Positions 7,034-13,517 of a DNA stretch of 21,012 nt are shown here, one piece after another (within the stretch, counting starts at the first letter, position 1; each line of letters starts with the position of its first letter). Origin of the DNA: an uncultured Ruminiclostridium sp. GTDB lineage: Bacteria > Bacillota > Clostridia > Oscillospirales > Ruminococcaceae. Made by a program: the position numbers and the translations under genes. Location of the stretch: NCBI GenBank assembly GCA_934462775.1, contig CAKSIR010000026.1, forward strand, positions 1 to 21,012, given 5' to 3'. Under the pieces are notes generated by a model, which saw only the letters and a program-made list of their open reading frames with translations, did no database searches and had not been told where the DNA came from.

Positions 7034-8287
7034 ATGCTCAAAAAATATATATCAGCATTTTTGTTAGCCGCTCTGTCGCTGTCGCTGTGTGCCTGCGGCG
7101 GAAACGCGGCGGATACAACAACAACCGAATCCGCATCAGCACAGACCGAACAGACGGCAGAGGTAAATAACGCAGATGACACTGCCGAAAAAACTGATTT
7201 TGACAAATATGTTTCCAACACGGTTATCGCCACAGGAAACAATTACATAGTAGAAAGCGTCGACAACGTAACTTATCGCGCTTATCTGCCTGCCGAGGAA
7301 TACGGCAAGTTCGAGTACAGGTTCTATTTCAGCAATAGTGTTGACTCGACGTATGACGACGGTTCGGTTGCTCATGTCGGAATAGACGGCGACGGATACA
7401 CAATCACAAACGCTTTCATAGCTGACGGCGGAACTGCTGTGGGTGATGAGATAACCAACTACACAGCTGTGACTTTTGATGGTGGAAACGAGGGCAGAAC
7501 AGTAGCAGCGGGAGAAACTTTCTGGAGCGATCCTGTTCAGTTTGAGCTTTTGGACGGTCACTTCATTGTCTGGGAATGGACCATAAGCGGAACCAATATC
7601 CCATGCACAAATATGTCGAGCCTTACCGATACAACAGCTGACTATGGCGACGGATTCACATACTGCGACCAAATTCCGCTGCCTCAGCTTATTGGCTGCG
7701 ACCGCGATGTGAAGCTCAGAATAGCCGCTATCGGCGATTCAATCACGCAGGGTTGCCAGACAACCTCAATGGCGTATGAATACTGGGTTTCGCAGATATA
7801 CAATAATTTGGGAACGGATTACAGTATGTGGAACTGCGGTCTTGGCTGGTCGAGATTCAGCGACGCGGCGACTGACGGCGATTGGCTGGAACGCACGTCC
7901 AATGCTGACGTTGTGATAGTTGCGTTCGGTACAAACGACATCGGCACAGGCGAATACGGCAAGGGCGACGGAAACAGCGCGCAGGAGATAAACGGATGGC
8001 TGCGTACAATACTTGATAAGCTTACCGAGAAGGGCTGCAAGGTGATTGTTTTCAGCGCTCCGCCTGAGAACTTTAATAAACGTTTAGAGCCTGTAAGAAT
8101 CGAGTTTAATCAGGTTGCAAGGCTCACTTCCCTTGAGTATGGCGTTGAGTTTTTCGACTTTGCTTCGTACCTCTGCGACGAGGAAAATCCATCCGTTGCA
8201 CTTTACGGCGCTCATCCCAACGGAGAGGGCGGAAAGATTGTTGCGGACGCATTTGTTGAACAGTACAAAAAGCTGCTTGGAAAATAA
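7034..8287 (+). CDS. SGNH/GDSL-family esterase lipoprotein with N-terminal beta domain
   Basis: This is a surface-anchored hydrolase of 417 residues. It starts at ATG 7034 behind GGAGG; earlier in-frame ATGs lie in or before the promoter. The signal peptide ends in LCAC (C21 lipidated). After a Thr/Ser/Ala-rich linker, a beta-rich region of about 150 residues is followed by an SGNH hydrolase domain: block I AAIGDSITQG (nucleophile S236), a glycine in NCGLGWSRFSD, block III VAFGTNDIGTG (oxyanion Asn), and block V ALYGAHPNGEGG (H394). The order resembles carbohydrate esterase family 2 deacetylases, which remove acetyl groups from plant polysaccharides; substrate assignment is inference. The position three residues before H394 is Tyr, not the usual Asp. 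The gene is divergent from the LRR lipoprotein gene. Confidence 0.87.
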   Translation: MLKKYISAFLLAALSLSLCACGGNAADTTTTESASAQTEQTAEVNNADDTAEKTDFDKYVSNTVIATGNNYIVESVDNVTYRAYLPAEEYGKFEYRFYFSNSVDSTYDDGSVAHVGIDGDGYTITNAFIADGGTAVGDEITNYTAVTFDGGNEGRTVAAGETFWSDPVQFELLDGHFIVWEWTISGTNIPCTNMSSLTDTTADYGDGFTYCDQIPLPQLIGCDRDVKLRIAAIGDSITQGCQTTSMAYEYWVSQIYNNLGTDYSMWNCGLGWSRFSDAATDGDWLERTSNADVVIVAFGTNDIGTGEYGKGDGNSAQEINGWLRTILDKLTEKGCKVIVFSAPPENFNKRLEPVRIEFNQVARLTSLEYGVEFFDFASYLCDEENPSVALYGAHPNGEGGKIVADAFVEQYKKLLGK

Positions 8288-8293
8288 AGGCTA

Positions 8294-8322
8294 AGCCCCG
8301 CTTTTAAAAGCGGGGCTGTTTT
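8294..8322 (+). terminator. Terminator of the SGNH lipoprotein gene
   Basis: The stem AGCCCCGCTT (8294-8303) / AAGCGGGGCT (8308-8317) has loop TTAA and is followed by GTTTT. It is GC-rich and strong, separating this gene from feoB. Confidence 0.85.
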
Positions 8323-8380
8323 ATGTCAAAATTCAGACGTTGCGCATATCCTGAAACAAGAACGTTTTAAGGAGTGTACT

Positions 8381-10459
8381 ATGGATTTTTCAGATAAAAC
8401 GATCAAGCTTGTCATTGCGGGCAATCCTAATGTTGGCAAAAGCACTGTGTTCAACGAGCTTACCGGCATGAAACAGCATACAGGCAACTGGGCGGGGAAA
8501 ACCGTTGACCTTGCTGCCGGAAACTATGAGTACAACGGGAGAAAGTACGAAATTGTAGATGTTCCTGGTACATATTCCCTTATGTCGCACTCAAGGGAAG
8601 AGGAGGTCGCGAGAGATTATATCTGCTTTGGAGGCTGCGATTGCGTTATTGTGGTGTGCGACGCAGCCTGCCTTGAACGCAATCTGAATTTAGCTTTGCA
8701 GGTGCTTGAAATAACAGGCAGCGTTGTGGTAGCTGTGAACCTTATTGATGAAGCGGAAAAACGAGGAATAAAGGTTGACTTTGAGGAGCTTCAGCGGGAA
8801 TTGGGAGTTCCCGTTGTTCCCATGGCGGCAAGGAACGGTATAGGCTTTGAACAGCTGAAGCAGGCTGTTGAGGACGTAATTATTTCGCCGCCCGAAAACC
8901 CGCTGAAAATAAAATACATTTCTGCTATCGAGGATGAAATCATCGGTATTGCAGAGCTTGTAAAGCCGATAACTGACGGAGTTCTTAACGCTCATTGGAC
9001 CGCTTCAAAGCTGCTTGAGGGGAATGAAAGGCTTATAAATTCAATTTCGGAGTGCTGCGGAACGGAGCCTGCCCGATTCAGTAAGCTTACGAACGCTGTT
9101 GCTGCCGCAAAAAAGCGGCTTAACGAAAAGGGAATTGACGAAAACAGGTATGTCGACAATCTTGTGTCGTCAATAGTGATTATTGCCGAGGGAATAAGCG
9201 CTGACTGCGTTTTTCTCGATTCAAATGGATATAACCGTCGGGATCGAAGAATAGACAAATGGCTGACCGATAAGCGAACGGGAATACCAATTATGATAGT
9301 ATTTCTCATGGTAATATTCTGGATTACTATAAGCGGAGCAAACTATCCGTCGCAGCTTCTGTCGGACTTTTTTGCATGGGGCGGGGATAGGCTGCATGAG
9401 GTTATGTCAGGCGCGCCGGAATGGCTGACAGGGTGTCTGCTTGACGGCGTTTACCGAGTGCTTACATGGGTAATTGCGGTTATGCTGCCGCCAATGGCTA
9501 TATTTTTTCCTCTGTTCACGCTGCTTGAAGATTTAGGCTATCTTCCGAGGGTAGCATTCAATTTGGATAAGTTTTTTAAAAAGGCGAATACTTGCGGAAA
9601 ACAGGCTTTGAGTATGTGCATGAGCTTCGGCTGCAACGCCTGCGGAATAACCGGAACACGCATAATTGACAGTCCGCGCGAGCGGCTTATCGCAATCATC
9701 ACCAACAATTTTATTCCATGCAACGGACGTTTTCCGATGCTTATTTCCCTTGCAACCGTCTTTTTTGCGGGAGCTGCAATAGGCTTTGGACAAACGGCGA
9801 TTTCCACCGTCATAGTTACCTGCGTGATTATTTTCGGTGTGCTTATGACGTTTGCGATTTCGGGCATTCTTTCCAAAACAATACTGAAAGGAGTACCGTC
9901 GTCGTTTACTCTTGAACTTCCGCCTTACAGAAAGCCTCAGTTTCTTAAAGTGCTTGCAAGGTCGGTGCTTGATCGGACGCTTTTTGTGCTTGGAAGGGCG
10001 ATGGTTGTCGCTGCACCTGCGGGGCTGGTGATATGGCTATTGGCAAATGTAACGGTTGACGGTGCAAGCCTGCTGCAATACTGCTCGGATTTCCTTGACC
10101 CTTTTGCAAGATTGATGGGACTTGACGGAGTTATTCTGCTTGCGTTTATATTGGGATTTCCTGCGAACGAAATTGTGATTCCCATAATCATAATGTGTTA
10201 TATGTCAAGCGGCACTTTAGTTGAATTTGACAGTATATGGGAGCTGAAGGAGCTGCTTACGGCAAACGGCTGGACTTGGGCAACGGCGGTGTCAACAATG
10301 CTGTTTTCGCTTATGCACTTTCCTTGTTCAACGACCTGCATGACTATTTTCAAGGAAACAAAAAGCGCAAAGTGGACGTTAGTTTCATTTTTTGTCCCTA
10401 CGCTTACGGGAATTCTTGTTTGTATGGCATTTACAGCAGCTGTTAATTTATTTGTGTGA
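8381..10459 (+). CDS. feoB: Ferrous iron transport protein FeoB
   Basis: This is the inner-membrane Fe(II) transporter with a cytoplasmic GTPase domain, used for iron uptake in anoxic conditions. It has 692 residues, slightly short for FeoB but with every core part. G1 is GNPNVGKS (residues 14-21), G3 is DVPG (60-63) and G4 is NLID (120-123). A helical linker precedes a membrane domain with about eight or more hydrophobic segments and the conserved FGCNACGITGTR and NNFIPCNGRFPML motifs (gate regions). The start ATG follows AAGGAG. No feoA is present in the window on either side, and no Fur box or clear promoter is seen in the 58 bases after the upstream terminator. A 32-codon membrane peptide gene follows 46 bases downstream. 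Confidence 0.97.
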   Translation: MDFSDKTIKLVIAGNPNVGKSTVFNELTGMKQHTGNWAGKTVDLAAGNYEYNGRKYEIVDVPGTYSLMSHSREEEVARDYICFGGCDCVIVVCDAACLERNLNLALQVLEITGSVVVAVNLIDEAEKRGIKVDFEELQRELGVPVVPMAARNGIGFEQLKQAVEDVIISPPENPLKIKYISAIEDEIIGIAELVKPITDGVLNAHWTASKLLEGNERLINSISECCGTEPARFSKLTNAVAAAKKRLNEKGIDENRYVDNLVSSIVIIAEGISADCVFLDSNGYNRRDRRIDKWLTDKRTGIPIMIVFLMVIFWITISGANYPSQLLSDFFAWGGDRLHEVMSGAPEWLTGCLLDGVYRVLTWVIAVMLPPMAIFFPLFTLLEDLGYLPRVAFNLDKFFKKANTCGKQALSMCMSFGCNACGITGTRIIDSPRERLIAIITNNFIPCNGRFPMLISLATVFFAGAAIGFGQTAISTVIVTCVIIFGVLMTFAISGILSKTILKGVPSSFTLELPPYRKPQFLKVLARSVLDRTLFVLGRAMVVAAPAGLVIWLLANVTVDGASLLQYCSDFLDPFARLMGLDGVILLAFILGFPANEIVIPIIIMCYMSSGTLVEFDSIWELKELLTANGWTWATAVSTMLFSLMHFPCSTTCMTIFKETKSAKWTLVSFFVPTLTGILVCMAFTAAVNLFV

Positions 10460-10505
10460 CAAAAAAGTTACTGTGCATAATATGTTGTATTGGAAAGGAG
10501 TCATT

Positions 10506-10604
10506 ATGAAAAAGATGGTAATTATTGCAGCGGCGATTGTGGGAGTGCTTGGTGCAGCGGCAGGAACGGCGATTATTTTGCTGAAAAGGGGAGAAACTGC
10601 ATAA
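10506..10604 (+). CDS. 32-residue single-span membrane peptide downstream of feoB
   Basis: This is a small open frame with a strong ribosome site (GGAAAGGAG, 7 bases before ATG 10506). It starts MKKM and has one hydrophobic helix rich in Ala, Ile, Val and Gly (about residues 4-25), ending KRGETA. It would be a bitopic membrane peptide with a short charged tail. Position after feoB suggests co-transcription and possibly a FeoB accessory, as many clostridial feo operons carry small membrane proteins. It lacks the cysteines of the known FeoB-associated Cys-rich family, so I do not assign it there. The good Shine-Dalgarno spacing and the start right after it support translation; no other function evidence exists. 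Confidence 0.6.
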   Translation: MKKMVIIAAAIVGVLGAAAGTAIILLKRGETA

Positions 10605-10614
10605 GGCTGCCTAT

Positions 10615-10646
10615 AAAAAAGAAACCGTCACATAAGTGGCGGTTTC
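10615..10646. terminator. Bidirectional terminator between the feoB unit and hpf
   Basis: GAAACCGTCAC (10621-10631) pairs with GTGGCGGTTTC (10636-10646) through 11 pairs with one T-G wobble and loop ATAA. On the minus strand it is followed by six T (complement of 10615-10620), a strong end for hpf. On the plus strand CGGTTTT follows, a weaker end for the feoB unit. Confidence 0.75.
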
Positions 10647-10683
10647 CGGTTTTAGGGGATTTTATTGAAACGTGGAGAATTTA

Positions 10684-11208
10684 TTAGCCCTTGCTTGGTT
10701 CAAGAACTGCATAGTTGCCGTCGTCACGCTTGTAAACAACGTTTACATCGCCTGTTTCGGCGTTCTTGAACATGAAGAATGTATGACCTACAAGGTTCAT
10801 CTGAAGAATGGCTTCATCAATGCTCATAGGACGGAGATTGAACTGCTTGTGCTTAACAATCTCGAACTCTTTTTCTTCCGGAACATCGTCGGCAATTTCA
10901 GCAAACGCATTATCGCGAAGCGATTTGGCAAGCTTTGTCTTGTTCTTGCGAATCTGACGGATAATCTTGTCGATGCAGGCGTCAAGCGCGTCGTTCTTGT
11001 CGGCGGCTGACTGCTCGGCTCTGTAAATGATATTATTATATTTAACGGTTACTTCAAGAATAATTTTATCCTTCACCGTTGACATTGTGATTTTTGCATC
11101 AGCCTCGTCACCGAAGAAACGGTCAAGCTTTGAACTTAATCTTTTTTCAGCGTAGTCTGTGAAAGACTGGTTTACGTTCATTTTCTTGGCTGTAATCTGC
11201 ATTTTCAT
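10684..11208 (-). CDS. hpf: Ribosome hibernation promoting factor, long form
   Basis: This protein binds the 30S decoding region and drives 70S dimerisation (100S) in stationary phase or stress. From ATG 11208 it has 174 residues. The N-terminal S30AE domain (MKMQITAKKMNVNQSFTDYAEKRLSSKLDRFF, given here by its first and last segments) is followed by a charged linker. The C-terminal dimerisation domain (about residues 117-174) carries FNLRPMSIDEAILQMNLVGH and ends FKNAETGDVNVVYKRDDGNY, typical of long HPF. The start is chosen because GGAGG lies 7 bases before it; the upstream in-frame ATG at 11235 lacks a ribosome site. It has its own promoter and terminator, hence a monocistronic unit. Confidence 0.96.
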   Translation of the reverse strand: MKMQITAKKMNVNQSFTDYAEKRLSSKLDRFFGDEADAKITMSTVKDKIILEVTVKYNNIIYRAEQSAADKNDALDACIDKIIRQIRKNKTKLAKSLRDNAFAEIADDVPEEKEFEIVKHKQFNLRPMSIDEAILQMNLVGHTFFMFKNAETGDVNVVYKRDDGNYAVLEPSKG

Positions 11209-11261
11209 ATGGATTCCTCCTACTTTACAGGGCATTTACTGCTCTGTTATTTTGTATTTAC

Positions 11262-11290
11262 ATTATAGCACATTTGGTTGTAATATACAA
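11262..11290 (-). promoter_or_regulatory. Promoter of hpf
   Basis: On the minus strand, TTGTAT (11290-11285), a 17-bp spacer and TATAAT (11267-11262), with TG two bases before the -10 (extended -10). No sigma-B or sigma-H-like alternative was recognised. Confidence 0.65.
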
Positions 11291-11352
11291 GTGTTTTTAA
11301 TAAATTTCACACAATTTTAACAAATTTGTCAACAAAAAATCTATATTTATAA

Positions 11353-11386
11353 CAAAAAGCCGTTCTGCTTTTAACAGAACGGCTTT
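11353..11386 (-). terminator. Terminator of the first HPr-like gene
   Basis: On the minus strand AAAGCCGTTCTG (11386-11375) pairs with CAGAACGGCTTT (11367-11356), 12 perfect pairs with a 7-nt loop, and runs into TT then G from the A-run at 11354-11358. It lies 17 bases after the stop codon of the gene at 11403-11633. Confidence 0.85.
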
Positions 11387-11402
11387 GTTCATTCAGTTGT
11401 AA

Positions 11403-11633
11403 TTACTTAACGATGAACTGTGCAAGATCCTTCTTTAATGCGTCGGCGTCATCTGTGTGAGCCTTTAAAAGAATGTCTTTGGAAAGGTCGATGCTGAAAA
11501 TGCCCATGATTGACTTTGCGTCAATAGCGTATCTTCCTGAAATTAAGTCGATGTCATAATCGTACTTTGCAACTGTGTTTACGAATGTCTTTACATCGTT
11601 GATTGTTGTGATTTTTACGTTGAATTCTGTCAT
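11403..11633 (-). CDS. HPr-like protein lacking the phosphorylated histidine (copy A)
   Basis: This is a 76-residue protein with the HPr fold by sequence pattern: a first strand (FNVKI), helix, DIDLISGRYAIDAKSIMGIFSIDLS, and a final helix (DADALKKDLAQFIVK). The KSIMGIFS segment matches the HPr regulatory-serine loop (S41 equals Ser46 of B. subtilis HPr). The active-site GIHARPA loop of true HPr is absent: TTINDVK occupies it and Thr10 aligns with His15. It therefore cannot act as a PTS phosphocarrier, but could be a target of HPr kinase or a CcpA partner, as Crh is in Bacillus. The start at 11633 is set by AAGGAGGA 7 bases upstream; a longer reading frame to 11684 has no ribosome site. It has its own promoter. 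Confidence 0.85.
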   Translation of the reverse strand: MTEFNVKITTINDVKTFVNTVAKYDYDIDLISGRYAIDAKSIMGIFSIDLSKDILLKAHTDDADALKKDLAQFIVK

Positions 11634-11674
11634 GATAATATCCTCCTTATTTAGTGGTATTTGCTTCGATAATA

Positions 11675-11703
11675 ATTTTACCAAATTTCTCGGCTATCGT
11701 CAA
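11675..11703 (-). promoter_or_regulatory. Promoter of HPr-like copy A
   Basis: On the minus strand, TTGACG (11703-11698), a 17-bp spacer and TAAAAT (11680-11675). It lies in the 102-base gap between the two HPr-like genes, so copy A can be expressed independently of copy B. Confidence 0.65.
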
Positions 11704-11735
11704 TAGTTTTTGCAAAATAAAAGAAATTTTTACGA

Positions 11736-11966
11736 TTACTTTACTATAAATTTACTGATAGCTTCAAGAAATTCATCACAATTGTCCGAATGGATTGTGA
11801 GGTCAAGCGGTTTGCTGAGGTCAAGGCTGAAAATGCCCATAATGGATTTTGCGTCAACAACATATTTTCCTACCGCAATGTCGGCCTCGAAATTTTCCTT
11901 GTTCACAATGTTGATGAACTCTTTTACGTCGTTAATTGTGCCGATGTTAATTTTTACCTGTTTCAT
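11736..11966 (-). CDS. HPr-like protein lacking the phosphorylated histidine (copy B)
   Basis: This is a 76-residue paralogue of the gene at 11403-11633, about 49% identical over the full length without gaps (37 of 76 in my hand alignment). It shares TINDVK in place of the histidine loop, the block DAKSIMGIFS with S41 as the regulatory-serine equivalent, and the end FIVK. Thr10 again aligns with His15 of HPr. The start at 11966 has AGGAGG 8 bases upstream. No terminator hairpin is seen after its stop, so its transcript may read into copy A. The closest functional analogue known to me is Crh, which has Gln in place of His15; these two have lost more of the loop. Role inferred, not shown. Confidence 0.85.
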   Translation of the reverse strand: MKQVKINIGTINDVKEFINIVNKENFEADIAVGKYVVDAKSIMGIFSLDLSKPLDLTIHSDNCDEFLEAISKFIVK

Positions 11967-12004
11967 AAATCCCGCCTCCTAATTCTTTCTGAGGAAACTC
12001 TTTC

Positions 12005-12018
12005 TGGTAACGTTTCCT
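12005..12018 (-). promoter_or_regulatory. Imperfect cre-like site at the start of HPr-like copy B transcript
   Basis: TGGTAACGTTTCCT (plus-strand sense) matches 7 of 9 fixed positions of a TGNAANCGNWNNCA-type CcpA site, around an AACGTT core. It lies just downstream of the expected start of copy B. AGGAAAC (11992-11998) and GTTTCCT (12012-12018) also form an inverted repeat here, so the match may be fortuitous. Confidence 0.25.
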
Positions 12019-12026
12019 ATGCCTTC

Positions 12027-12054
12027 ATAATAACACATTTTAAAAAATAGTCAA
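12027..12054 (-). promoter_or_regulatory. Promoter of HPr-like copy B
   Basis: On the minus strand, TTGACT (12054-12049), a 16-bp spacer and TATTAT (12032-12027). Its -35 is 7 bp from the -35 of the divergent mtaB promoter, so the two polymerase sites are back to back. Confidence 0.6.
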
Positions 12055-12061
12055 GAGAATG

Positions 12062-12090
12062 TTGCAAAATTCGGAAATTTAAAGTATAAT
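12062..12090 (+). promoter_or_regulatory. Promoter of mtaB
   Basis: TTGCAA (12062-12067), a 17-bp spacer and TATAAT (12085-12090). The start would be near 12097, giving a leader of about 50 nt before ATG 12147. Confidence 0.65.
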
Positions 12091-12146
12091 AAATGTATAT
12101 TTCAATCCAATTTAGTTAAACTTACCAAAAGAATGGACTGTTTTTT

Positions 12147-13424
12147 ATGAAATTCGCTATACACACCCTTGGCTGCAAGGTAAATCAGTATGAAAGCTCG
12201 GCGCTTTCTGATTTACTTGTATCGAGAGGATACACATATACAGACGACAGTGCGGAGGCAGATATATTCATTATAAATTCATGCACCGTAACCGAAAACA
12301 GTGATAAAAAAGCAAAGCAGTCAGTCGGTCATTACAAGAGAAGCCGTCCAAACGGTATTGCCGTGCTTACAGGCTGCTACCCTCAGGCTTTTCCCGATGA
12401 AGCTGCACAAAGCGGCGCAGATATAATTACGGGCGCCGCAGACAGGGGGAAAATCCCCGACCGAATAGAGCAATTTCTTTCGGAGGGCGGCAAGATAACC
12501 GCAGTCACGCCGCAGACCGGCAGCTATGAGGAATTTCTGTCCGCAAATACCGGCAAAACCCGCGCTTTTGTTAAAATTGAGGACGGCTGCGACAGGTTTT
12601 GTTCATATTGTATCATTCCATATGCACGGGGACGTGTTCGTTCACGTTCGCTCGACGATGTGAACAAAGAAATACAGGCTCAGGCGCTGGCAGGCCACAG
12701 GGAAGTGGTTCTTCTTGGAATAAATCTGAGCTGCTACGGAAAGGACATCGGACTTACGCTTGCGGACGCGGTAGAAACCGCCTGCTCGGCAGAGGGGATA
12801 GAACGCGTTCGTCTTGGCTCCCTTGAGCCTGAGCTGCTTACGCCTGAAATCATTGCAAGGCTTGCTGCTCAGCCTAAGCTTTGCCCTCATTTTCACCTTT
12901 CGCTTCAAAGCGGCTGCGATGAAACTCTGCGGCGCATGAACAGGCATTATACGTCAGCAGAATACGCGGTTATAGTTGACAATCTGAGAAAAGCGTTCCC
13001 TAACTGCGCAATAACAACGGACGTAATGGTTGGGTTTGCAGGGGAAACCGACGATGAATTTTCACATTCCCTTGATTTTGTGAACAAAATCGGTTTTGCT
13101 CAAATTCATGTGTTCACATATTCCATTCGGAAAGGAACGGCGGCGGCAGGCAGAACAGACCATATCCCCTCTGAAATAAAAGCGGTGCGCTATAAAAAAA
13201 TGGTTGAGCTGGGAGAAAATCTTCGCCAAAAATTCCTAAATTCTCAGCTTGAAACTGTGCAAAAAGTACTTATTCAGAAAAGAACATCAAAGGATTTCGC
13301 AAATGGCTTGACAGGCAACTACACACCTGTTAAAATTTATAATAGTAGTGCGAAAAAGCATGATTTTGTGACTGTGAAGCTGAAAAGGGTCGAAAACGGC
13401 TTTTGTATCGGCGAAGAGGTCTGA
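12147..13424 (+). CDS. mtaB: tRNA (N6-threonylcarbamoyladenosine(37)-C2)-methylthiotransferase MtaB
   Basis: This radical-SAM enzyme converts t6A37 of ANN-decoding tRNAs to ms2t6A. It has 425 residues, normal for MtaB. The N-terminal UPF0004 domain has the three cysteines of the auxiliary 4Fe-4S cluster: C10 (TLGCKVN), C46 (NSCTVT) and C77 (TGCYPQ). The radical-SAM cluster motif is C148-x3-C152-x2-C155 in GCDRFCSYCIIPYARGR. The TLGCKVNQYE opening separates MtaB from MiaB and RimO. A TRAM-like C-terminal region follows from about residue 365. The ribosome site is weak (AATGGA about 8 bases upstream, with a T-run between). It has its own promoter, and purL follows 93 bases downstream. Confidence 0.95.
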   Translation: MKFAIHTLGCKVNQYESSALSDLLVSRGYTYTDDSAEADIFIINSCTVTENSDKKAKQSVGHYKRSRPNGIAVLTGCYPQAFPDEAAQSGADIITGAADRGKIPDRIEQFLSEGGKITAVTPQTGSYEEFLSANTGKTRAFVKIEDGCDRFCSYCIIPYARGRVRSRSLDDVNKEIQAQALAGHREVVLLGINLSCYGKDIGLTLADAVETACSAEGIERVRLGSLEPELLTPEIIARLAAQPKLCPHFHLSLQSGCDETLRRMNRHYTSAEYAVIVDNLRKAFPNCAITTDVMVGFAGETDDEFSHSLDFVNKIGFAQIHVFTYSIRKGTAAAGRTDHIPSEIKAVRYKKMVELGENLRQKFLNSQLETVQKVLIQKRTSKDFANGLTGNYTPVKIYNSSAKKHDFVTVKLKRVENGFCIGEEV

Positions 13425-13425
13425 A

Positions 13426-13474
13426 AATCAGCTTTTGTTCATATATTCAGCACAATATGAACAACGCGCTGATT
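13426..13474. promoter_or_regulatory. Two-tier palindrome in the mtaB-purL gap
   Basis: The outer arms AATCAGC (13426-13432) / GCTGATT (13468-13474) enclose GTTCATAT (13437-13444) / ATATGAAC (13455-13462) with a 10-nt loop. No T-run follows, so it is a poor intrinsic terminator. It could be an operator or an mRNA structure upstream of purL. It does not match the purine riboswitch core or a PurR box that I can recognise. Confidence 0.45.
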
Positions 13475-13517
13475 GATTGATACCTACGGAAAAAATTAAA
13501 ATAAACGGAGGAATTTT

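Noticed and set aside
8323..8380. Fur box or feoA remnant upstream of feoB
   Set aside because: No Fur-like palindrome and no coding remnant seen in this short gap.
13425..13517. Purine riboswitch or PurR box upstream of purL
   Set aside because: I could not find the conserved riboswitch core or the paired CGAA-type boxes; only the unexplained palindrome is present.
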